This document shows positions 9,341 through 17,753 of a DNA stretch of 64,000 nucleotides, piece by piece. The stretch comes from Bacteroidota bacterium (lineage in GTDB: Bacteria; Bacteroidota; Bacteroidia; Bacteroidales; Prolixibacteraceae), in assembly GCA_030684645.1 (NCBI GenBank), contig JAUXUF010000018.1, forward strand, positions 1 to 64,000, written 5' to 3'. Numbering within the stretch: position 1 is the stretch's first letter; the number at the start of each line of letters is the position of its first letter. Made by a program: the position numbers and the translations under genes. The notes under the pieces are model-generated. The model saw only the letters and a list, made by a program, of their open reading frames with translations. It was not told where the DNA came from and searched no databases.

Positions 9341-9449
9341 GAGCCCACTCCGAAAAGTGGATTTTGATAAATTTTAAATTTATAACAAGTTGAAAATCAA
9401 TAGCCCATTTTTGCCAAAATTACCTAAAAAAGGTTTTCGGAGTGGACTC
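9341..9449. mobile_element. MITE-like element with 16-bp inverted ends and 6-bp target duplication
   Basis: A 109-bp AT-rich segment begins GAGCCCACTCCGAAAA and ends TTTTCGGAGTGGACTC. The termini match as inverted repeats at 15 of 16 positions. Directly outside both ends stands AATGAT (9335-9340 and 9450-9455), a 6-bp direct repeat typical of a target-site duplication. There is no coding capacity inside, so this is a non-autonomous element that would need a transposase in trans. The family cannot be fixed from the ends alone. Confidence 0.75.
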
Positions 9450-9500
9450 AATGATGACATTCTTAATGGGGCAATCTTCCAAAATATTTACTGCCTTAGC

Positions 9501-9534
9501 CTCTCCCTTTTGGGGAGAGGTTGGAGAGGGGCTT
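9501..9534. repeat. GC-rich palindromic repeat, copy 2
   Basis: Contains the hairpin CTCTCCC-TTTTG-GGGAGAG followed by TTGGAGAGGGG. It lies immediately before the second rhomboid gene and supplies an in-frame TTG that would wrongly lengthen that protein. Confidence 0.6.
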
Positions 9535-9547
9535 TAATTTTTCGCCA

Positions 9548-10432
9548 ATGAACCTTTTCGCCGAAATAAAAGAGTCATTCCACGAAGGATCAGCTTTAAC
9601 CCGGCTGATATACATCAACCTGGCTGTTTTTCTGCTGTTTGGGCTTGTGCGTGTTTTATTCTTCCTAGGTGGTAATGGAGACACTTTTCAGGAATGGGTA
9701 TTGGCCTGGTTTGCACTTCCGGCAAATTTCAGCATGCTGATAAGCCGCCCATGGACCTTGCTGACCTACATGTTTTTACATTTCGAATTTCTGCATATCC
9801 TATTTAATCTGCTTTGGCTCTATTGGATGGGACAAATATTCCTGGGCTATTTTGATCAGGGGAAACTGATCACTATTTATCTTTTAGGTGGAATTACCGG
9901 AGGAATCTTTTATGTGGCTGGCTACAATTCATTTCCTGTTTTTTCGGAAATTGTTGCCGATTCGAGACTTCTGGGTGCATCGGCTTCTGTGATTGCCATT
10001 GTTACCGCCTTGGCCATGTATGTCCCGAACCACACCATTCACCTGATGTTTATCGGACCGGTAAAGATGAAATACATTGCGGTATTTTCAGTACTCCTGT
10101 ATGTCATTGGAATTTCATCGACCAATGCAGGAGGTAATCTGGCCCATTTGGGCGGTGCATTTTGGGGTGTCATCTACATTCTTCAACTTCGTCGCGGCAT
10201 CGATCCAGGCAAGGGCATTAACCGCCTTCTTTCAGGTCTGAAAAAAGCTTTCGCTCCAAAACCAAAAGTCACCATATCCTACCGCAAGCCGGTTGACGAC
10301 ATCGAATACAACCGCATGAAAAATCGGGACAAAACCCTCATGAACGAAATTCTGGAAAAAATCAGCAAATCGGGTTACGACTCACTTTCCAAAGAAGAAA
10401 AAGAAATTTTATTCCGGATGGGTAAGGAATAG
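9548..10432 (+). CDS. rhomboid family protease 2, with C-terminal cytoplasmic extension
   Basis: 294 residues from ATG at 9548. The in-frame TTG at 9521 is rejected because it lies inside a repeat element. Six membrane segments carry the WTLLTYMFLHFEFLHILFN motif, the serine region LLGASASVIAI (about residues 144-154) and the histidine region GGNLAHLGGAFWG (about 199). The serine motif is GASA rather than GxSG, so the residue after the catalytic serine is changed. The last 80 residues are charged (KPVDDIEYNRMKNRDKTLMN) and end in a helical EEKEILFRMGKE, a tail the first rhomboid lacks. The two are paralogues, probably with different substrates. Confidence 0.9.
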   Translation: MNLFAEIKESFHEGSALTRLIYINLAVFLLFGLVRVLFFLGGNGDTFQEWVLAWFALPANFSMLISRPWTLLTYMFLHFEFLHILFNLLWLYWMGQIFLGYFDQGKLITIYLLGGITGGIFYVAGYNSFPVFSEIVADSRLLGASASVIAIVTALAMYVPNHTIHLMFIGPVKMKYIAVFSVLLYVIGISSTNAGGNLAHLGGAFWGVIYILQLRRGIDPGKGINRLLSGLKKAFAPKPKVTISYRKPVDDIEYNRMKNRDKTLMNEILEKISKSGYDSLSKEEKEILFRMGKE

Positions 10433-10442
10433 CGAAAGCAAA

Positions 10443-10483
10443 GCCCCATCCCCTGCCCTTCCCCAATAGGGAAGGGAGTTGGC
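10443..10483. repeat. GC-rich palindromic repeat, copy 3
   Basis: GCCCTTCCCCAATAGGGAAG forms a hairpin (CCCTTCC / GGAAGGG) and is followed by GGAGTTGGC, the same ordered layout as the other copies. It lies just after the second rhomboid gene and could act as its transcription end. Confidence 0.55.
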
Positions 10484-10545
10484 AGCAAAAGTCTAGAGCC
10501 TCAGTATCTTAAAGAATGGATGAGGCCGTTTTGCCCCATCAAAAA

Positions 10546-11547
10546 TTATCTTTTTTGAAATTTATTATTTGAAAAACCTACGGATTGTGACTTTTTCGCC
10601 CCTTTGGAGGGGTTGGGGGAGGCTTCTCTAATCGATTGTTTGACGGCTTCGTTAATGCTGGCGTTTAATTCGAACCCAACCAGCAGAATCAGCGAAAGTA
10701 AATACATCAGAAGCATGATGACCAAAAGAGTTCCGATGGAACCATACAATTTGTTGTACTGTCCGAAACGATTGATGTAATAGGAAAATCCAATAAAGGT
10801 TGCCACAGTCAGTACAGTTGACAAAGTACCTCCTGGTGAAATGAAGCGCCATTTGGTCTTTTTTGCTGGAGCCAGGTAGAATAAAGATGAAATGGCCATG
10901 AATAACAGGAAAAGAATAACAACCCATTTTCCAATTGATAGCATATAAAAGGTAAAATGATCTTTCAGGTATCCATTGGTTGCCAAATAGTTAATAGCAA
11001 ACTGACCAGATGTAATCAGGGCAATTGCCACGGTTACCAAAACTGAAAGAATAACCAGAAGTAAAAGTGCAATCAGGCGTTGCCCAATCCAGGTACGCCG
11101 CTCAAAACTGTGCAGGGAAGCATCAAATGCGCTCATCATGGAAGCGAAACCGCTGGTAGAAAAAATCAGCGCCATGAAGAACCCAAGGGAAAGCAAATCA
11201 CCTCGTTGCCGGGTAAGAATGTCTTTAACTGTTTCTTCAATAGCCATAAAAGCATTCTCAGGAACCATATCCTTAATCAGCAGGAATAATTCGTTCTGGA
11301 AATTATCGATTGGAATATAAGGAATGAGTGTAAAAAGAAAGATAATGGCAGGAAACAGAGCCACAAAAAAGCTGAACGCAATGGCAGAGGCACGGGTAGA
11401 TAAGGCTCCGTCGATAATGCTTCGCCAGAAGAAGACCATCACATCATAGAGTGCCATTCCATCAAATCCCGGGAAGGTAACTTTTTTTGCTTTAACCAGA
11501 ATTCTTCCCCAAACAAAAATCAGTTTTTTTGCTAGTTTGCCCGGCAT
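10546..11547 (-). CDS. yihY: YihY/BrkB-family membrane protein
   Basis: 333 residues with about six membrane segments. Family landmarks include RASAIAFSFFVALFPAIIFLF, the HSFERRTWIGQRLIALLLLV region and LYGSIGTLLVIMLLMYLLSLILLVGFELNASI. The YihY (formerly ribonuclease BN-like, UPF0761) family is an inner-membrane family without an agreed function. The last residues (EASPNPSKGAKKSQ) are encoded by a GC-rich palindromic repeat that has inserted into the 3' end, so the true C-terminus has been altered by about 30 residues. Its ATG overlaps the stop of the DUF4783 gene, indicating one transcript. Confidence 0.9.
   Translation of the reverse strand: MPGKLAKKLIFVWGRILVKAKKVTFPGFDGMALYDVMVFFWRSIIDGALSTRASAIAFSFFVALFPAIIFLFTLIPYIPIDNFQNELFLLIKDMVPENAFMAIEETVKDILTRQRGDLLSLGFFMALIFSTSGFASMMSAFDASLHSFERRTWIGQRLIALLLLVILSVLVTVAIALITSGQFAINYLATNGYLKDHFTFYMLSIGKWVVILFLLFMAISSLFYLAPAKKTKWRFISPGGTLSTVLTVATFIGFSYYINRFGQYNKLYGSIGTLLVIMLLMYLLSLILLVGFELNASINEAVKQSIREASPNPSKGAKKSQSVGFSNNKFQKR
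10597..10625. repeat. GC-rich palindromic repeat, copy 4, inside the yihY 3' end
   Basis: CCCCTTTGGAGGGG (10599-10612) is a palindrome followed by TTGGGGGAGGCTT. Read on the minus strand it is AAGCCTCCCCCAACCCCTCC and so on, a dispersed element I know from many Bacteroidota genomes. It is translated as part of YihY. Confidence 0.7.
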
Positions 11548-11942
11548 TAACCCTGTTTTTCAATTCTTAACTGGTGAATATACGAGTTGTTGTTCTTATT
11601 TTTCAGGAGAAAATACACCCTGAATGTTCCGGTATTGGTTGTCAGGCTTCCAATGGCATATCGGGCGCCTTCTTTCCCTCCCTGGTGAATAATGCTGAAT
11701 TGTTTGGGTTTATTGGCTTTAAAAAACTCGGCAACAATCTGCTGTGCCTGGGATTTACTGTACACATCATCGTGTGTTTCAACCACCAGTTCAACATTTT
11801 CATTGAAGAATGATGCCAGACTGACATCGTTCCCATTTTGAATGCTGATAACAATTTCGTCTGGAATCTGAGCAAACGATACTGTTGCCAAAACAAAAAA
11901 ACCAAACAATAGGGATACCAGTTTCAATTTAAAATTTTCCAT
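11547..11942 (-). CDS. DUF4783 periplasmic protein
   Basis: 131 residues from ATG at 11942. An upstream in-frame start at 11990 would put a charged stretch before the signal peptide and is rejected. A Sec signal (KLKLVSLLFGFFVLATVSFA) is followed by a compact NTF2-like domain with VELVVETHDDVYSKSQAQ, KQFSIIHQGGKEGARYAIG and FRVYFLLKNKNNNSYIHQLR, matching the DUF4783 family of Bacteroidota. Function is unknown; the NTF2-like fold suggests ligand binding. The stop codon overlaps the start of yihY. Confidence 0.8.
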   Translation of the reverse strand: MENFKLKLVSLLFGFFVLATVSFAQIPDEIVISIQNGNDVSLASFFNENVELVVETHDDVYSKSQAQQIVAEFFKANKPKQFSIIHQGGKEGARYAIGSLTTNTGTFRVYFLLKNKNNNSYIHQLRIEKQG

Positions 11943-12018
11943 TATTAAACCATTTTTGTACGAATTTCTTTCGGGATGAATCATTACCAAAAACCGTGCA
12001 ATTTTTTATTTAAACAAA

Positions 12019-12034
12019 TACCTTTGTAAAGGTA
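12019..12034. promoter_or_regulatory. overlapping divergent -7 boxes (rlmH and DUF4783-yihY)
   Basis: TACCTTTGTAAAGGTA is a 14-of-16 palindrome. Read rightward it gives TACCTTTG, a consensus -7 box 30 bp before rlmH. Read leftward it gives TACCTTTA, a near-consensus -7 box about 77 bp before the DUF4783 start. Confidence 0.55.
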
Positions 12035-12056
12035 ACAAATTTCACATACCTGAAAA

Positions 12057-12530
12057 ATGAAAATATACCTGCTGGTAATCGGGAAGACGGACGAAGCTTA
12101 TTTACAGAATGGAATTGATATCTTCCTGAAACGAATACCCCATTACATTTCGTTTGAAATGAGGGTAATACCCGACCTGAAAAAGTCCAAAAATCTAAGT
12201 GAGGAACAGCAGAAAGAAAAAGAGGGAGAGCTGATTATCCAGCAGTTAACCTCTTCTGATGAATTGTTTTTACTCGACGAACAGGGAATTGAAACTTCAT
12301 CAGTGGAATTTGCACGCTTTTTGGAGAAAAAAATGGGTTCGGGAATTAAGCGGCTTGTTTTTGTCATTGGCGGACCCTACGGATTTTCAGGAAACGTTTA
12401 TTCACGGGCAAACGGGAAGCTGAGTCTTTCGAGAATGACGTTTTCGCACCAGATGGTCCGGCTCATTTTTGCAGAACAATTGTACCGGGCAATGTCCATT
12501 CTGAAAGGAGAACCGTATCATCATCAATAA
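12057..12530 (+). CDS. rlmH: 23S rRNA (pseudouridine-1915 N3)-methyltransferase RlmH
   Basis: SPOUT methyltransferase that methylates pseudouridine 1915 in helix 69 of 23S rRNA on assembled ribosomes. At 157 residues it is the usual size. The C-terminal trefoil knot motifs are clear: FVIGGPYGFSGNVYSRANG, then LSLSRMTFSHQMVRLIFAEQ, LYRAMSILKGEPYHHQ, ending in the conserved Y-H-x. It lies directly upstream of a sensor kinase gene (18 bp gap) and probably shares its transcript. Confidence 0.96.
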   Translation: MKIYLLVIGKTDEAYLQNGIDIFLKRIPHYISFEMRVIPDLKKSKNLSEEQQKEKEGELIIQQLTSSDELFLLDEQGIETSSVEFARFLEKKMGSGIKRLVFVIGGPYGFSGNVYSRANGKLSLSRMTFSHQMVRLIFAEQLYRAMSILKGEPYHHQ

Positions 12531-12548
12531 AAATGATTATTTTGTACC

Positions 12549-15500
12549 ATGAAGGAATTCAGAAAGTACCTGTTTTTTACCCTTTCCATCCTGTTTTTTC
12601 TGGTGGCAGTTGTTCTGGAAAACCAGACCCTGAATAAACATCCCGAAGCCAGACTCATTCAAAATTTCCGGAAAGCCTTACTGAATCAGGAATCAAAATT
12701 GTCCGGATACCTGAATCGTGCGGAGATCAAAATAACTGACAAGTTGACGTCCGAGAACTTTGCATCAACGTTTTCGGAATTAAACACCTTGTATGAGAAT
12801 GCGGGATTGGGGTTTATTATTTTCAAGGACCGGAAAATGGTTTACTGGTCGGGCAATCAATTTGCGTTTCCGAATATCCTGAATAAAGTCACCGGTCAGA
12901 ACCGGTTGTTGACTTTGCCTAACGGCTTCTTTGTCACACAAAAGCGAACTGTTGGCAATTACCAGTTGTTTGGCTTGATCCATATTAAAAATAATTATTC
13001 GTACGAAAATCAGTTTCTCGAAAATTCATACGTTCCGCCATTCAAGCTGCCTTCCGGTTTTCAAATTACTGCTGCCCGCGATAAAAACGCCTTCGTAATA
13101 AGCGATCGGACAAACCAGTATCTTTTTTCTGTTATCCCTTCCGGTGAAAAACTTTACAATGATTCGCAGCTCTACTTTCCGGGAGCTTTGTATTTGCTCG
13201 GATTTTTGGTTTTGCTCCTTTCGATCTATCAACGGATTATGCAATACCGTGACGAGAATTTTGTGCTTAAAATGCTGTTGGTAATGATCATTTTATTTGT
13301 GATATACTGGATACACATCATCTTTGGAATACCGGTCATCCTCAATCATTATCCGATTTTCAGCGCCCGGTTTTATGCCTTGTCGAACTGGTTACCTTCA
13401 CTTGGAGATTTCTTCCTGATCACCGTTTTGTTCTTTTTCTGGAGCCTGGTATTTGTGCGGGAGTTTTCAGCCGACAGCCGGTTAAGAAAACAATTCATCC
13501 TACCGGCGTTCATCTTTGCCGGTTCACTCTACCAGCTGGGTGGGTTCATGATCGGCAACCTGATCCGTAACAGCAATATTACTTACAAACTAAACCGGAT
13601 AACCGACATCGACCAGTTCAGCGTCAGCAGCTACCTGGCCATTGCCATGCTTTTGTTTTCCGTTTTCCTGATTCATTTGAAAATCATTGAGCGGACTGAA
13701 TATCTGAATCGCAGAACATTGTTTCTCAAATTCAACCTAATCGCTGTAATCATTTCAATCCTTATCTGTGTGTTTTTTCCAACCGGTTGGGCCTATTTTC
13801 TGACACTTTTTTTTGCTGTCAATTTTTTGCAGAGCCAGATCAAAAAAATGCACATTACAGTCTATTCCCTTTCTTATTCGATACTCTTTATTTCACTTTT
13901 TTCAGCCATAAGCCTTTTTGTGGTTTATAATACCATCAAAAAACGCGAACTGGAAGTTCAAAAACTTTTGGCCATCAATATAAGCTCTGAACAAGACCCG
14001 GTTGCCGAAGTTTTTCTGGCCCGGATGCAGAACCAGTTTAGCACCGATTCGGTGATTCCGTCGCTGCTGAATCCTCCTTATATTGAATTGGAGAACTATC
14101 TGACGCGTACCTATTTCAGTGGATATTTCAGAAAATACGAAACGGAATACACCTTTTGTACCGGAACCGACAGTGTCCTGATTCAGCCGGAAAATGTGTC
14201 AGAACCATGCTTTCCGTTTTTCAACCGAACGATTGAACGATCAGGAATCAGAATTCCGGGTAGTAGTTTTTATTTCATGAATCATATGAACGGGCGTGTC
14301 TCCTACCTTGGAAGATTCCATTATCAGCGAGTTGATATTCCAAGTGGAATATCCGTATTTATCGCAATCAATTCGAAAATTATTTCAGAAGGAATAGGCT
14401 TTCCTGAATTGCTGATGGATCGGTCGCTGATCAAACCTTTCCGCTACAAGTATCTCTCGTATGCCAAATATTTTGATGAGGAGTTGGTGAACCAATCCGG
14501 AGAATACACCTACAACTATTACCTTCAATCGTATAATCAAAAAAATCAAAAATCTGAATTCCAGACAATTAAATGGGATGGATATGATCATCTGATCTAT
14601 AATTTCGACAATAAAAACCACATTATTGTAAGCAATCGTTCGCTCACTTATGTAGATTACCTGATTTCGTTCCCATACATTTTCGTGTTTTATTTTGTGT
14701 TTGTGGTTGTCATTGCCATGTTGGGAAATTCCAGTTTCAGGAAACTCATGATTCCCAAGGATCTTCGTTTCCGGATACAGGTTTCCATTATCTCGGTGGT
14801 GCTGATCTCCCTTTTGTTTGTAGCATCCGGAACTATCTATTACAATATTCGTGAATACCGCGCCCGCCATCAGGTTGACCTTCAGGAGAAGATCAAATCC
14901 ATTTCGGAGGAAATAAAAAACAGGTTAATTTCGGTGAATTCGATCACACCCGAATTAAAGCAATGGCTATTCAGGGAACTGTACAAATTGTCCAATATTT
15001 TCAGGACCGACATCAACATTTACGATGTAAACGGAGAATTGCTGGCTACCTCGCGACCTGAAATTTTCGCCAAAGGAATCACTTCTGAACGAATGGATTC
15101 GAAAGCTTTCTATGAACTTTCCGAACGATTTCAGCTCAATTATTTTCAACCTGAAAAAATAGGAAATCTCTCTTATCTTTCAGCTTACGAACCCATTATA
15201 AACAACAAGGGCGATTACCTGGGTTACCTCAATCTTCCGTATTTCACCCGCGAAGACGACCTGAAACAAGGCATTTCGACTTTTATTGTGGCATTTATTA
15301 ACCTGTACCTGATCCTTTTCCTGGCCAGCGTAATCGTGGCTGTTATTTTGTCGAACAAAATTACGCAACCACTGAGCCTGATCCGCGAAAAGCTGAAAGG
15401 CATTCAGCTGGGCAAAAAGAGCGAACAAATTCATTATCAGGCTGAAGATGAAATTGGTGCCTTGGTGCGCGAATATAACCACAAGGTTGACGAACTGGCC

Positions 15501-16241
15501 GAAAGCGCCGAACTTTTGGCCCGGTCGGAACGTGAATCAGCCTGGCGCGAAATGGCTAAACAAATCGCTCATGAGATCAAAAACCCGCTCACTCCCATGA
15601 AACTCAACATCCAGTATCTGCAACGAGCCAAGGAGGAAGGCAATGAACACTATGATGATTTTTTTGACCGGGTAACCAAAAATCTGATCGAACAAATTGA
15701 TACTCTCTCGGGTATTGCCACCGAGTTTTCGAATTTTGCACAGATACCAAAGGCCAGAAATGAAGTTTTTAACCTGTTGGAAGTGATACAGAATATATGT
15801 TCATTGTTCGAGCCCAACCAAAATCTGCATTTTTCGTTTGACATGAACAAACTCACCGAAATTCGCGTTTTTGCCGACAAGGAACAACTTTCGAGGGTAT
15901 TTCTGAACCTGATCAAAAATAGCATTCAGTCGGTCCCTACTGACCAAAAAGGAGAAATACGTGTCACTGTCCGGAAAAAAGACCCAATCGCACTGATCAC
16001 CATCAGCGACAATGGGGCCGGAATCAGCAAAGAAGCGCAGGAACATCTGTTTGAACCAAACTTTACAACAAAAACAAGCGGAATGGGACTCGGACTTTCA
16101 ATAGTCCGCAACATCATTACTAATTTCAGGGGAAAAATCTGGTACGAAACTTCTGAACAAGGGGGTACTTCATTTTTTGTGGAAATTCCGCTGTACAAAT
16201 CATTTCCTGCACACGAAGATAATTCTACCAACAGCATTTAA
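12549..16241 (+). CDS. very large membrane sensor histidine kinase, NtrY-like
   Basis: 1230 residues. An N-terminal hydrophobic anchor is followed by a periplasmic domain, then a cluster of about eight membrane helices (residues about 210-480), a second periplasmic region, another helix pair around 720-760 and 915-940, a HAMP domain (KITQPLSLIREKLKGIQLG) and the kinase core. The phospho-acceptor histidine lies in MAKQIAHEIKNPLTPMKLN (about 1008). The ATP-binding lobe shows N-box FLNLIKNSIQSVP, G1 ISDNGAGI and G2 GMGLGLSIV. The IAHEIKNPLTPMKLxxQ form is typical of NtrY-type kinases. No response regulator is adjacent, so the partner lies elsewhere. Confidence 0.88.
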   Translation: MKEFRKYLFFTLSILFFLVAVVLENQTLNKHPEARLIQNFRKALLNQESKLSGYLNRAEIKITDKLTSENFASTFSELNTLYENAGLGFIIFKDRKMVYWSGNQFAFPNILNKVTGQNRLLTLPNGFFVTQKRTVGNYQLFGLIHIKNNYSYENQFLENSYVPPFKLPSGFQITAARDKNAFVISDRTNQYLFSVIPSGEKLYNDSQLYFPGALYLLGFLVLLLSIYQRIMQYRDENFVLKMLLVMIILFVIYWIHIIFGIPVILNHYPIFSARFYALSNWLPSLGDFFLITVLFFFWSLVFVREFSADSRLRKQFILPAFIFAGSLYQLGGFMIGNLIRNSNITYKLNRITDIDQFSVSSYLAIAMLLFSVFLIHLKIIERTEYLNRRTLFLKFNLIAVIISILICVFFPTGWAYFLTLFFAVNFLQSQIKKMHITVYSLSYSILFISLFSAISLFVVYNTIKKRELEVQKLLAINISSEQDPVAEVFLARMQNQFSTDSVIPSLLNPPYIELENYLTRTYFSGYFRKYETEYTFCTGTDSVLIQPENVSEPCFPFFNRTIERSGIRIPGSSFYFMNHMNGRVSYLGRFHYQRVDIPSGISVFIAINSKIISEGIGFPELLMDRSLIKPFRYKYLSYAKYFDEELVNQSGEYTYNYYLQSYNQKNQKSEFQTIKWDGYDHLIYNFDNKNHIIVSNRSLTYVDYLISFPYIFVFYFVFVVVIAMLGNSSFRKLMIPKDLRFRIQVSIISVVLISLLFVASGTIYYNIREYRARHQVDLQEKIKSISEEIKNRLISVNSITPELKQWLFRELYKLSNIFRTDINIYDVNGELLATSRPEIFAKGITSERMDSKAFYELSERFQLNYFQPEKIGNLSYLSAYEPIINNKGDYLGYLNLPYFTREDDLKQGISTFIVAFINLYLILFLASVIVAVILSNKITQPLSLIREKLKGIQLGKKSEQIHYQAEDEIGALVREYNHKVDELAESAELLARSERESAWREMAKQIAHEIKNPLTPMKLNIQYLQRAKEEGNEHYDDFFDRVTKNLIEQIDTLSGIATEFSNFAQIPKARNEVFNLLEVIQNICSLFEPNQNLHFSFDMNKLTEIRVFADKEQLSRVFLNLIKNSIQSVPTDQKGEIRVTVRKKDPIALITISDNGAGISKEAQEHLFEPNFTTKTSGMGLGLSIVRNIITNFRGKIWYETSEQGGTSFFVEIPLYKSFPAHEDNSTNSI

Positions 16242-16347
16242 GCAAAACTGAACATGCCTTTGAAACCTGTTTGATACTGACAGGATTGTTTTACCGGTAA
16301 AATAAACTTACTGGTCGAAAAATGAAGTTCATTTTCCCGACATTCTA

Positions 16348-16355
16348 TAACTTTG
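16348..16355 (+). promoter_or_regulatory. -7 box upstream of the AIM24 gene
   Basis: TAACTTTG matches TAnnTTTG 45 bp before the ATG. No clear -33 element was found. Confidence 0.45.
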
Positions 16356-16400
16356 ATCGAAATTGTTCTACCCTAAAGATTCAACAAAAAAATTAAACTC

Positions 16401-17168
16401 ATGCAATCACACGAAATCGATTACAAAATTGTGGGTCACGACATTCAGCTGATAGAAATTGAACTTGACCCGGGGGAAACCGTTATTGCCGAAGCTGGCG
16501 CCATGTTATATATGGAAGACGGGATAAGTTTTGAGTCAAAGATGGGCGACGGATCGAATCCACGGGCCGGATTATTTGACAAAGTACTTGCTGCCGGGTC
16601 TAGGCTGCTCACCGGCGAATCGTTGTTTATCACCCATTTTACCAATCAAGGCTGGGGCAAGAAACACGTTTCTTTTTCGGCACCCTATCCAGGAACCATT
16701 ATCCCGATCAACCTGCAGGAACATCAGGGCAGCCTGATCGTACAGAAAGACGCCTTTCTTTGTGCAGCCCTTGGTACAAAAATTTCGATGCGTTTTAATA
16801 AAAAAATTGGCGCCGGATTTTTCGGAGGCGAAGGGTTTATTCTTCAAAATCTTCAGGGAGATGGTAAAGTTTTTATCCATGCCGGGGGAACAGTGATCGA
16901 ACGGCAGCTTAACAACGAAGTTATCCGGGTTGACACCGGTTGTGTGGTCGGGTTTGAAGAATCCATTGATTTCGACATTCAACAGGCTGGGAACTTACGC
17001 TCTATGGTATTTGGCGGTGAAGGTCTTTTCCTGGCAACTCTTCGTGGTACCGGAAAAATATGGTTACAGTCGATGCCAATCCGGAAACTGGTTGCACAGC
17101 TCAGCTCGTTTGGCCCCAACAGCCGGAAAGAAGCCAGCGGAGGATTGCTCAATAATATTTTTGAATAA
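16401..17168 (+). CDS. AIM24 / TIGR00266 family protein
   Basis: 255 residues of beta-rich sequence without signal peptide. Family signatures: [20 protein letters not shown] near the start, [49 protein letters not shown] and [17 protein letters not shown]. The family forms a double-stranded beta helix-like trimer; bacterial members have no agreed role, and the yeast namesake acts at the mitochondrial inner membrane. The gene is followed after 14 bp by a UPF0158 gene on the same strand. Confidence 0.88.
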   Translation: MQSHEIDYKIVGHDIQLIEIELDPGETVIAEAGAMLYMEDGISFESKMGDGSNPRAGLFDKVLAAGSRLLTGESLFITHFTNQGWGKKHVSFSAPYPGTIIPINLQEHQGSLIVQKDAFLCAALGTKISMRFNKKIGAGFFGGEGFILQNLQGDGKVFIHAGGTVIERQLNNEVIRVDTGCVVGFEESIDFDIQQAGNLRSMVFGGEGLFLATLRGTGKIWLQSMPIRKLVAQLSSFGPNSRKEASGGLLNNIFE

Positions 17169-17182
17169 GCTGGAATAACACC

Positions 17183-17752
17183 ATGAATGCACAAAAACTA
17201 CTGGACGAAATCCTGCCAATCCTTTACACCGTAAAAGAGGATCCGGTCAAACTTCAGAAAATCCTTACATTTTTAGAAGAGGAAATCTATGAAGAGCCGG
17301 AAGAGCCGGAAGAAATCGAAGTTCCTGAAAAATATCACAAGGCAGTTACTGAAATAGCCGAAAGCCTTGATGCTGGCTTTGTTTGTTTCCTGAATATGGA
17401 TACTGGGGAAACAGAAGGTATCCCAAAAGATATGCTGTACGATCCGGAAGATTTTGAAGACATGACCGGCGAGTCATTTGAAAGTATGAATTTTAAATAT
17501 CCTGAATGGGAAAATTGCATGACTTTCGAACCACTGGAGTCGCATGAGTCATTTAAAATAATGAGGGATTTTACGGATTCGCTAAAGGACAGAAAGTTAC
17601 AGAACCGATTAGCTAATGCCTTAAACAACCAGAAGCCGTTTGCAAATTTTAAATTCATCATCGATAACTCGGCACACCGTCAGGACTGGTTCGATTTCAA
17701 AAAGAAGTGCCTTGAAAACCACGTGAAAGAATTGATATCCCAGGAATTATAG
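17183..17752 (+). CDS. UPF0158 family protein
   Basis: 189 residues, acidic, cytoplasmic. After an N-terminal helical part and an EEPEEPEEIEVPEKY linker comes the UPF0158-like core: AESLDAGFVCFLNMDTGE, a central LYDPEDFEDMTGESFESM, WENCMTFEPLESHESFKIM, and the conserved C-terminal NQKPFANFKFIIDNSAHRQDWFDFKKK. Function unknown. The stop is a TAG, and the same frame stays open for another 70 codons after it, reading a conserved-looking Cys-containing protein (see the next entry). Confidence 0.85.
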   Translation: MNAQKLLDEILPILYTVKEDPVKLQKILTFLEEEIYEEPEEPEEIEVPEKYHKAVTEIAESLDAGFVCFLNMDTGETEGIPKDMLYDPEDFEDMTGESFESMNFKYPEWENCMTFEPLESHESFKIMRDFTDSLKDRKLQNRLANALNNQKPFANFKFIIDNSAHRQDWFDFKKKCLENHVKELISQEL

Positions 17753-17753
17753 G

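Noticed and set aside
9521-9547. TTG start extending rhomboid 2 by nine residues
   Set aside because: The codon lies within a dispersed GC-rich repeat; the ATG at 9548 gives a normal N-terminus.
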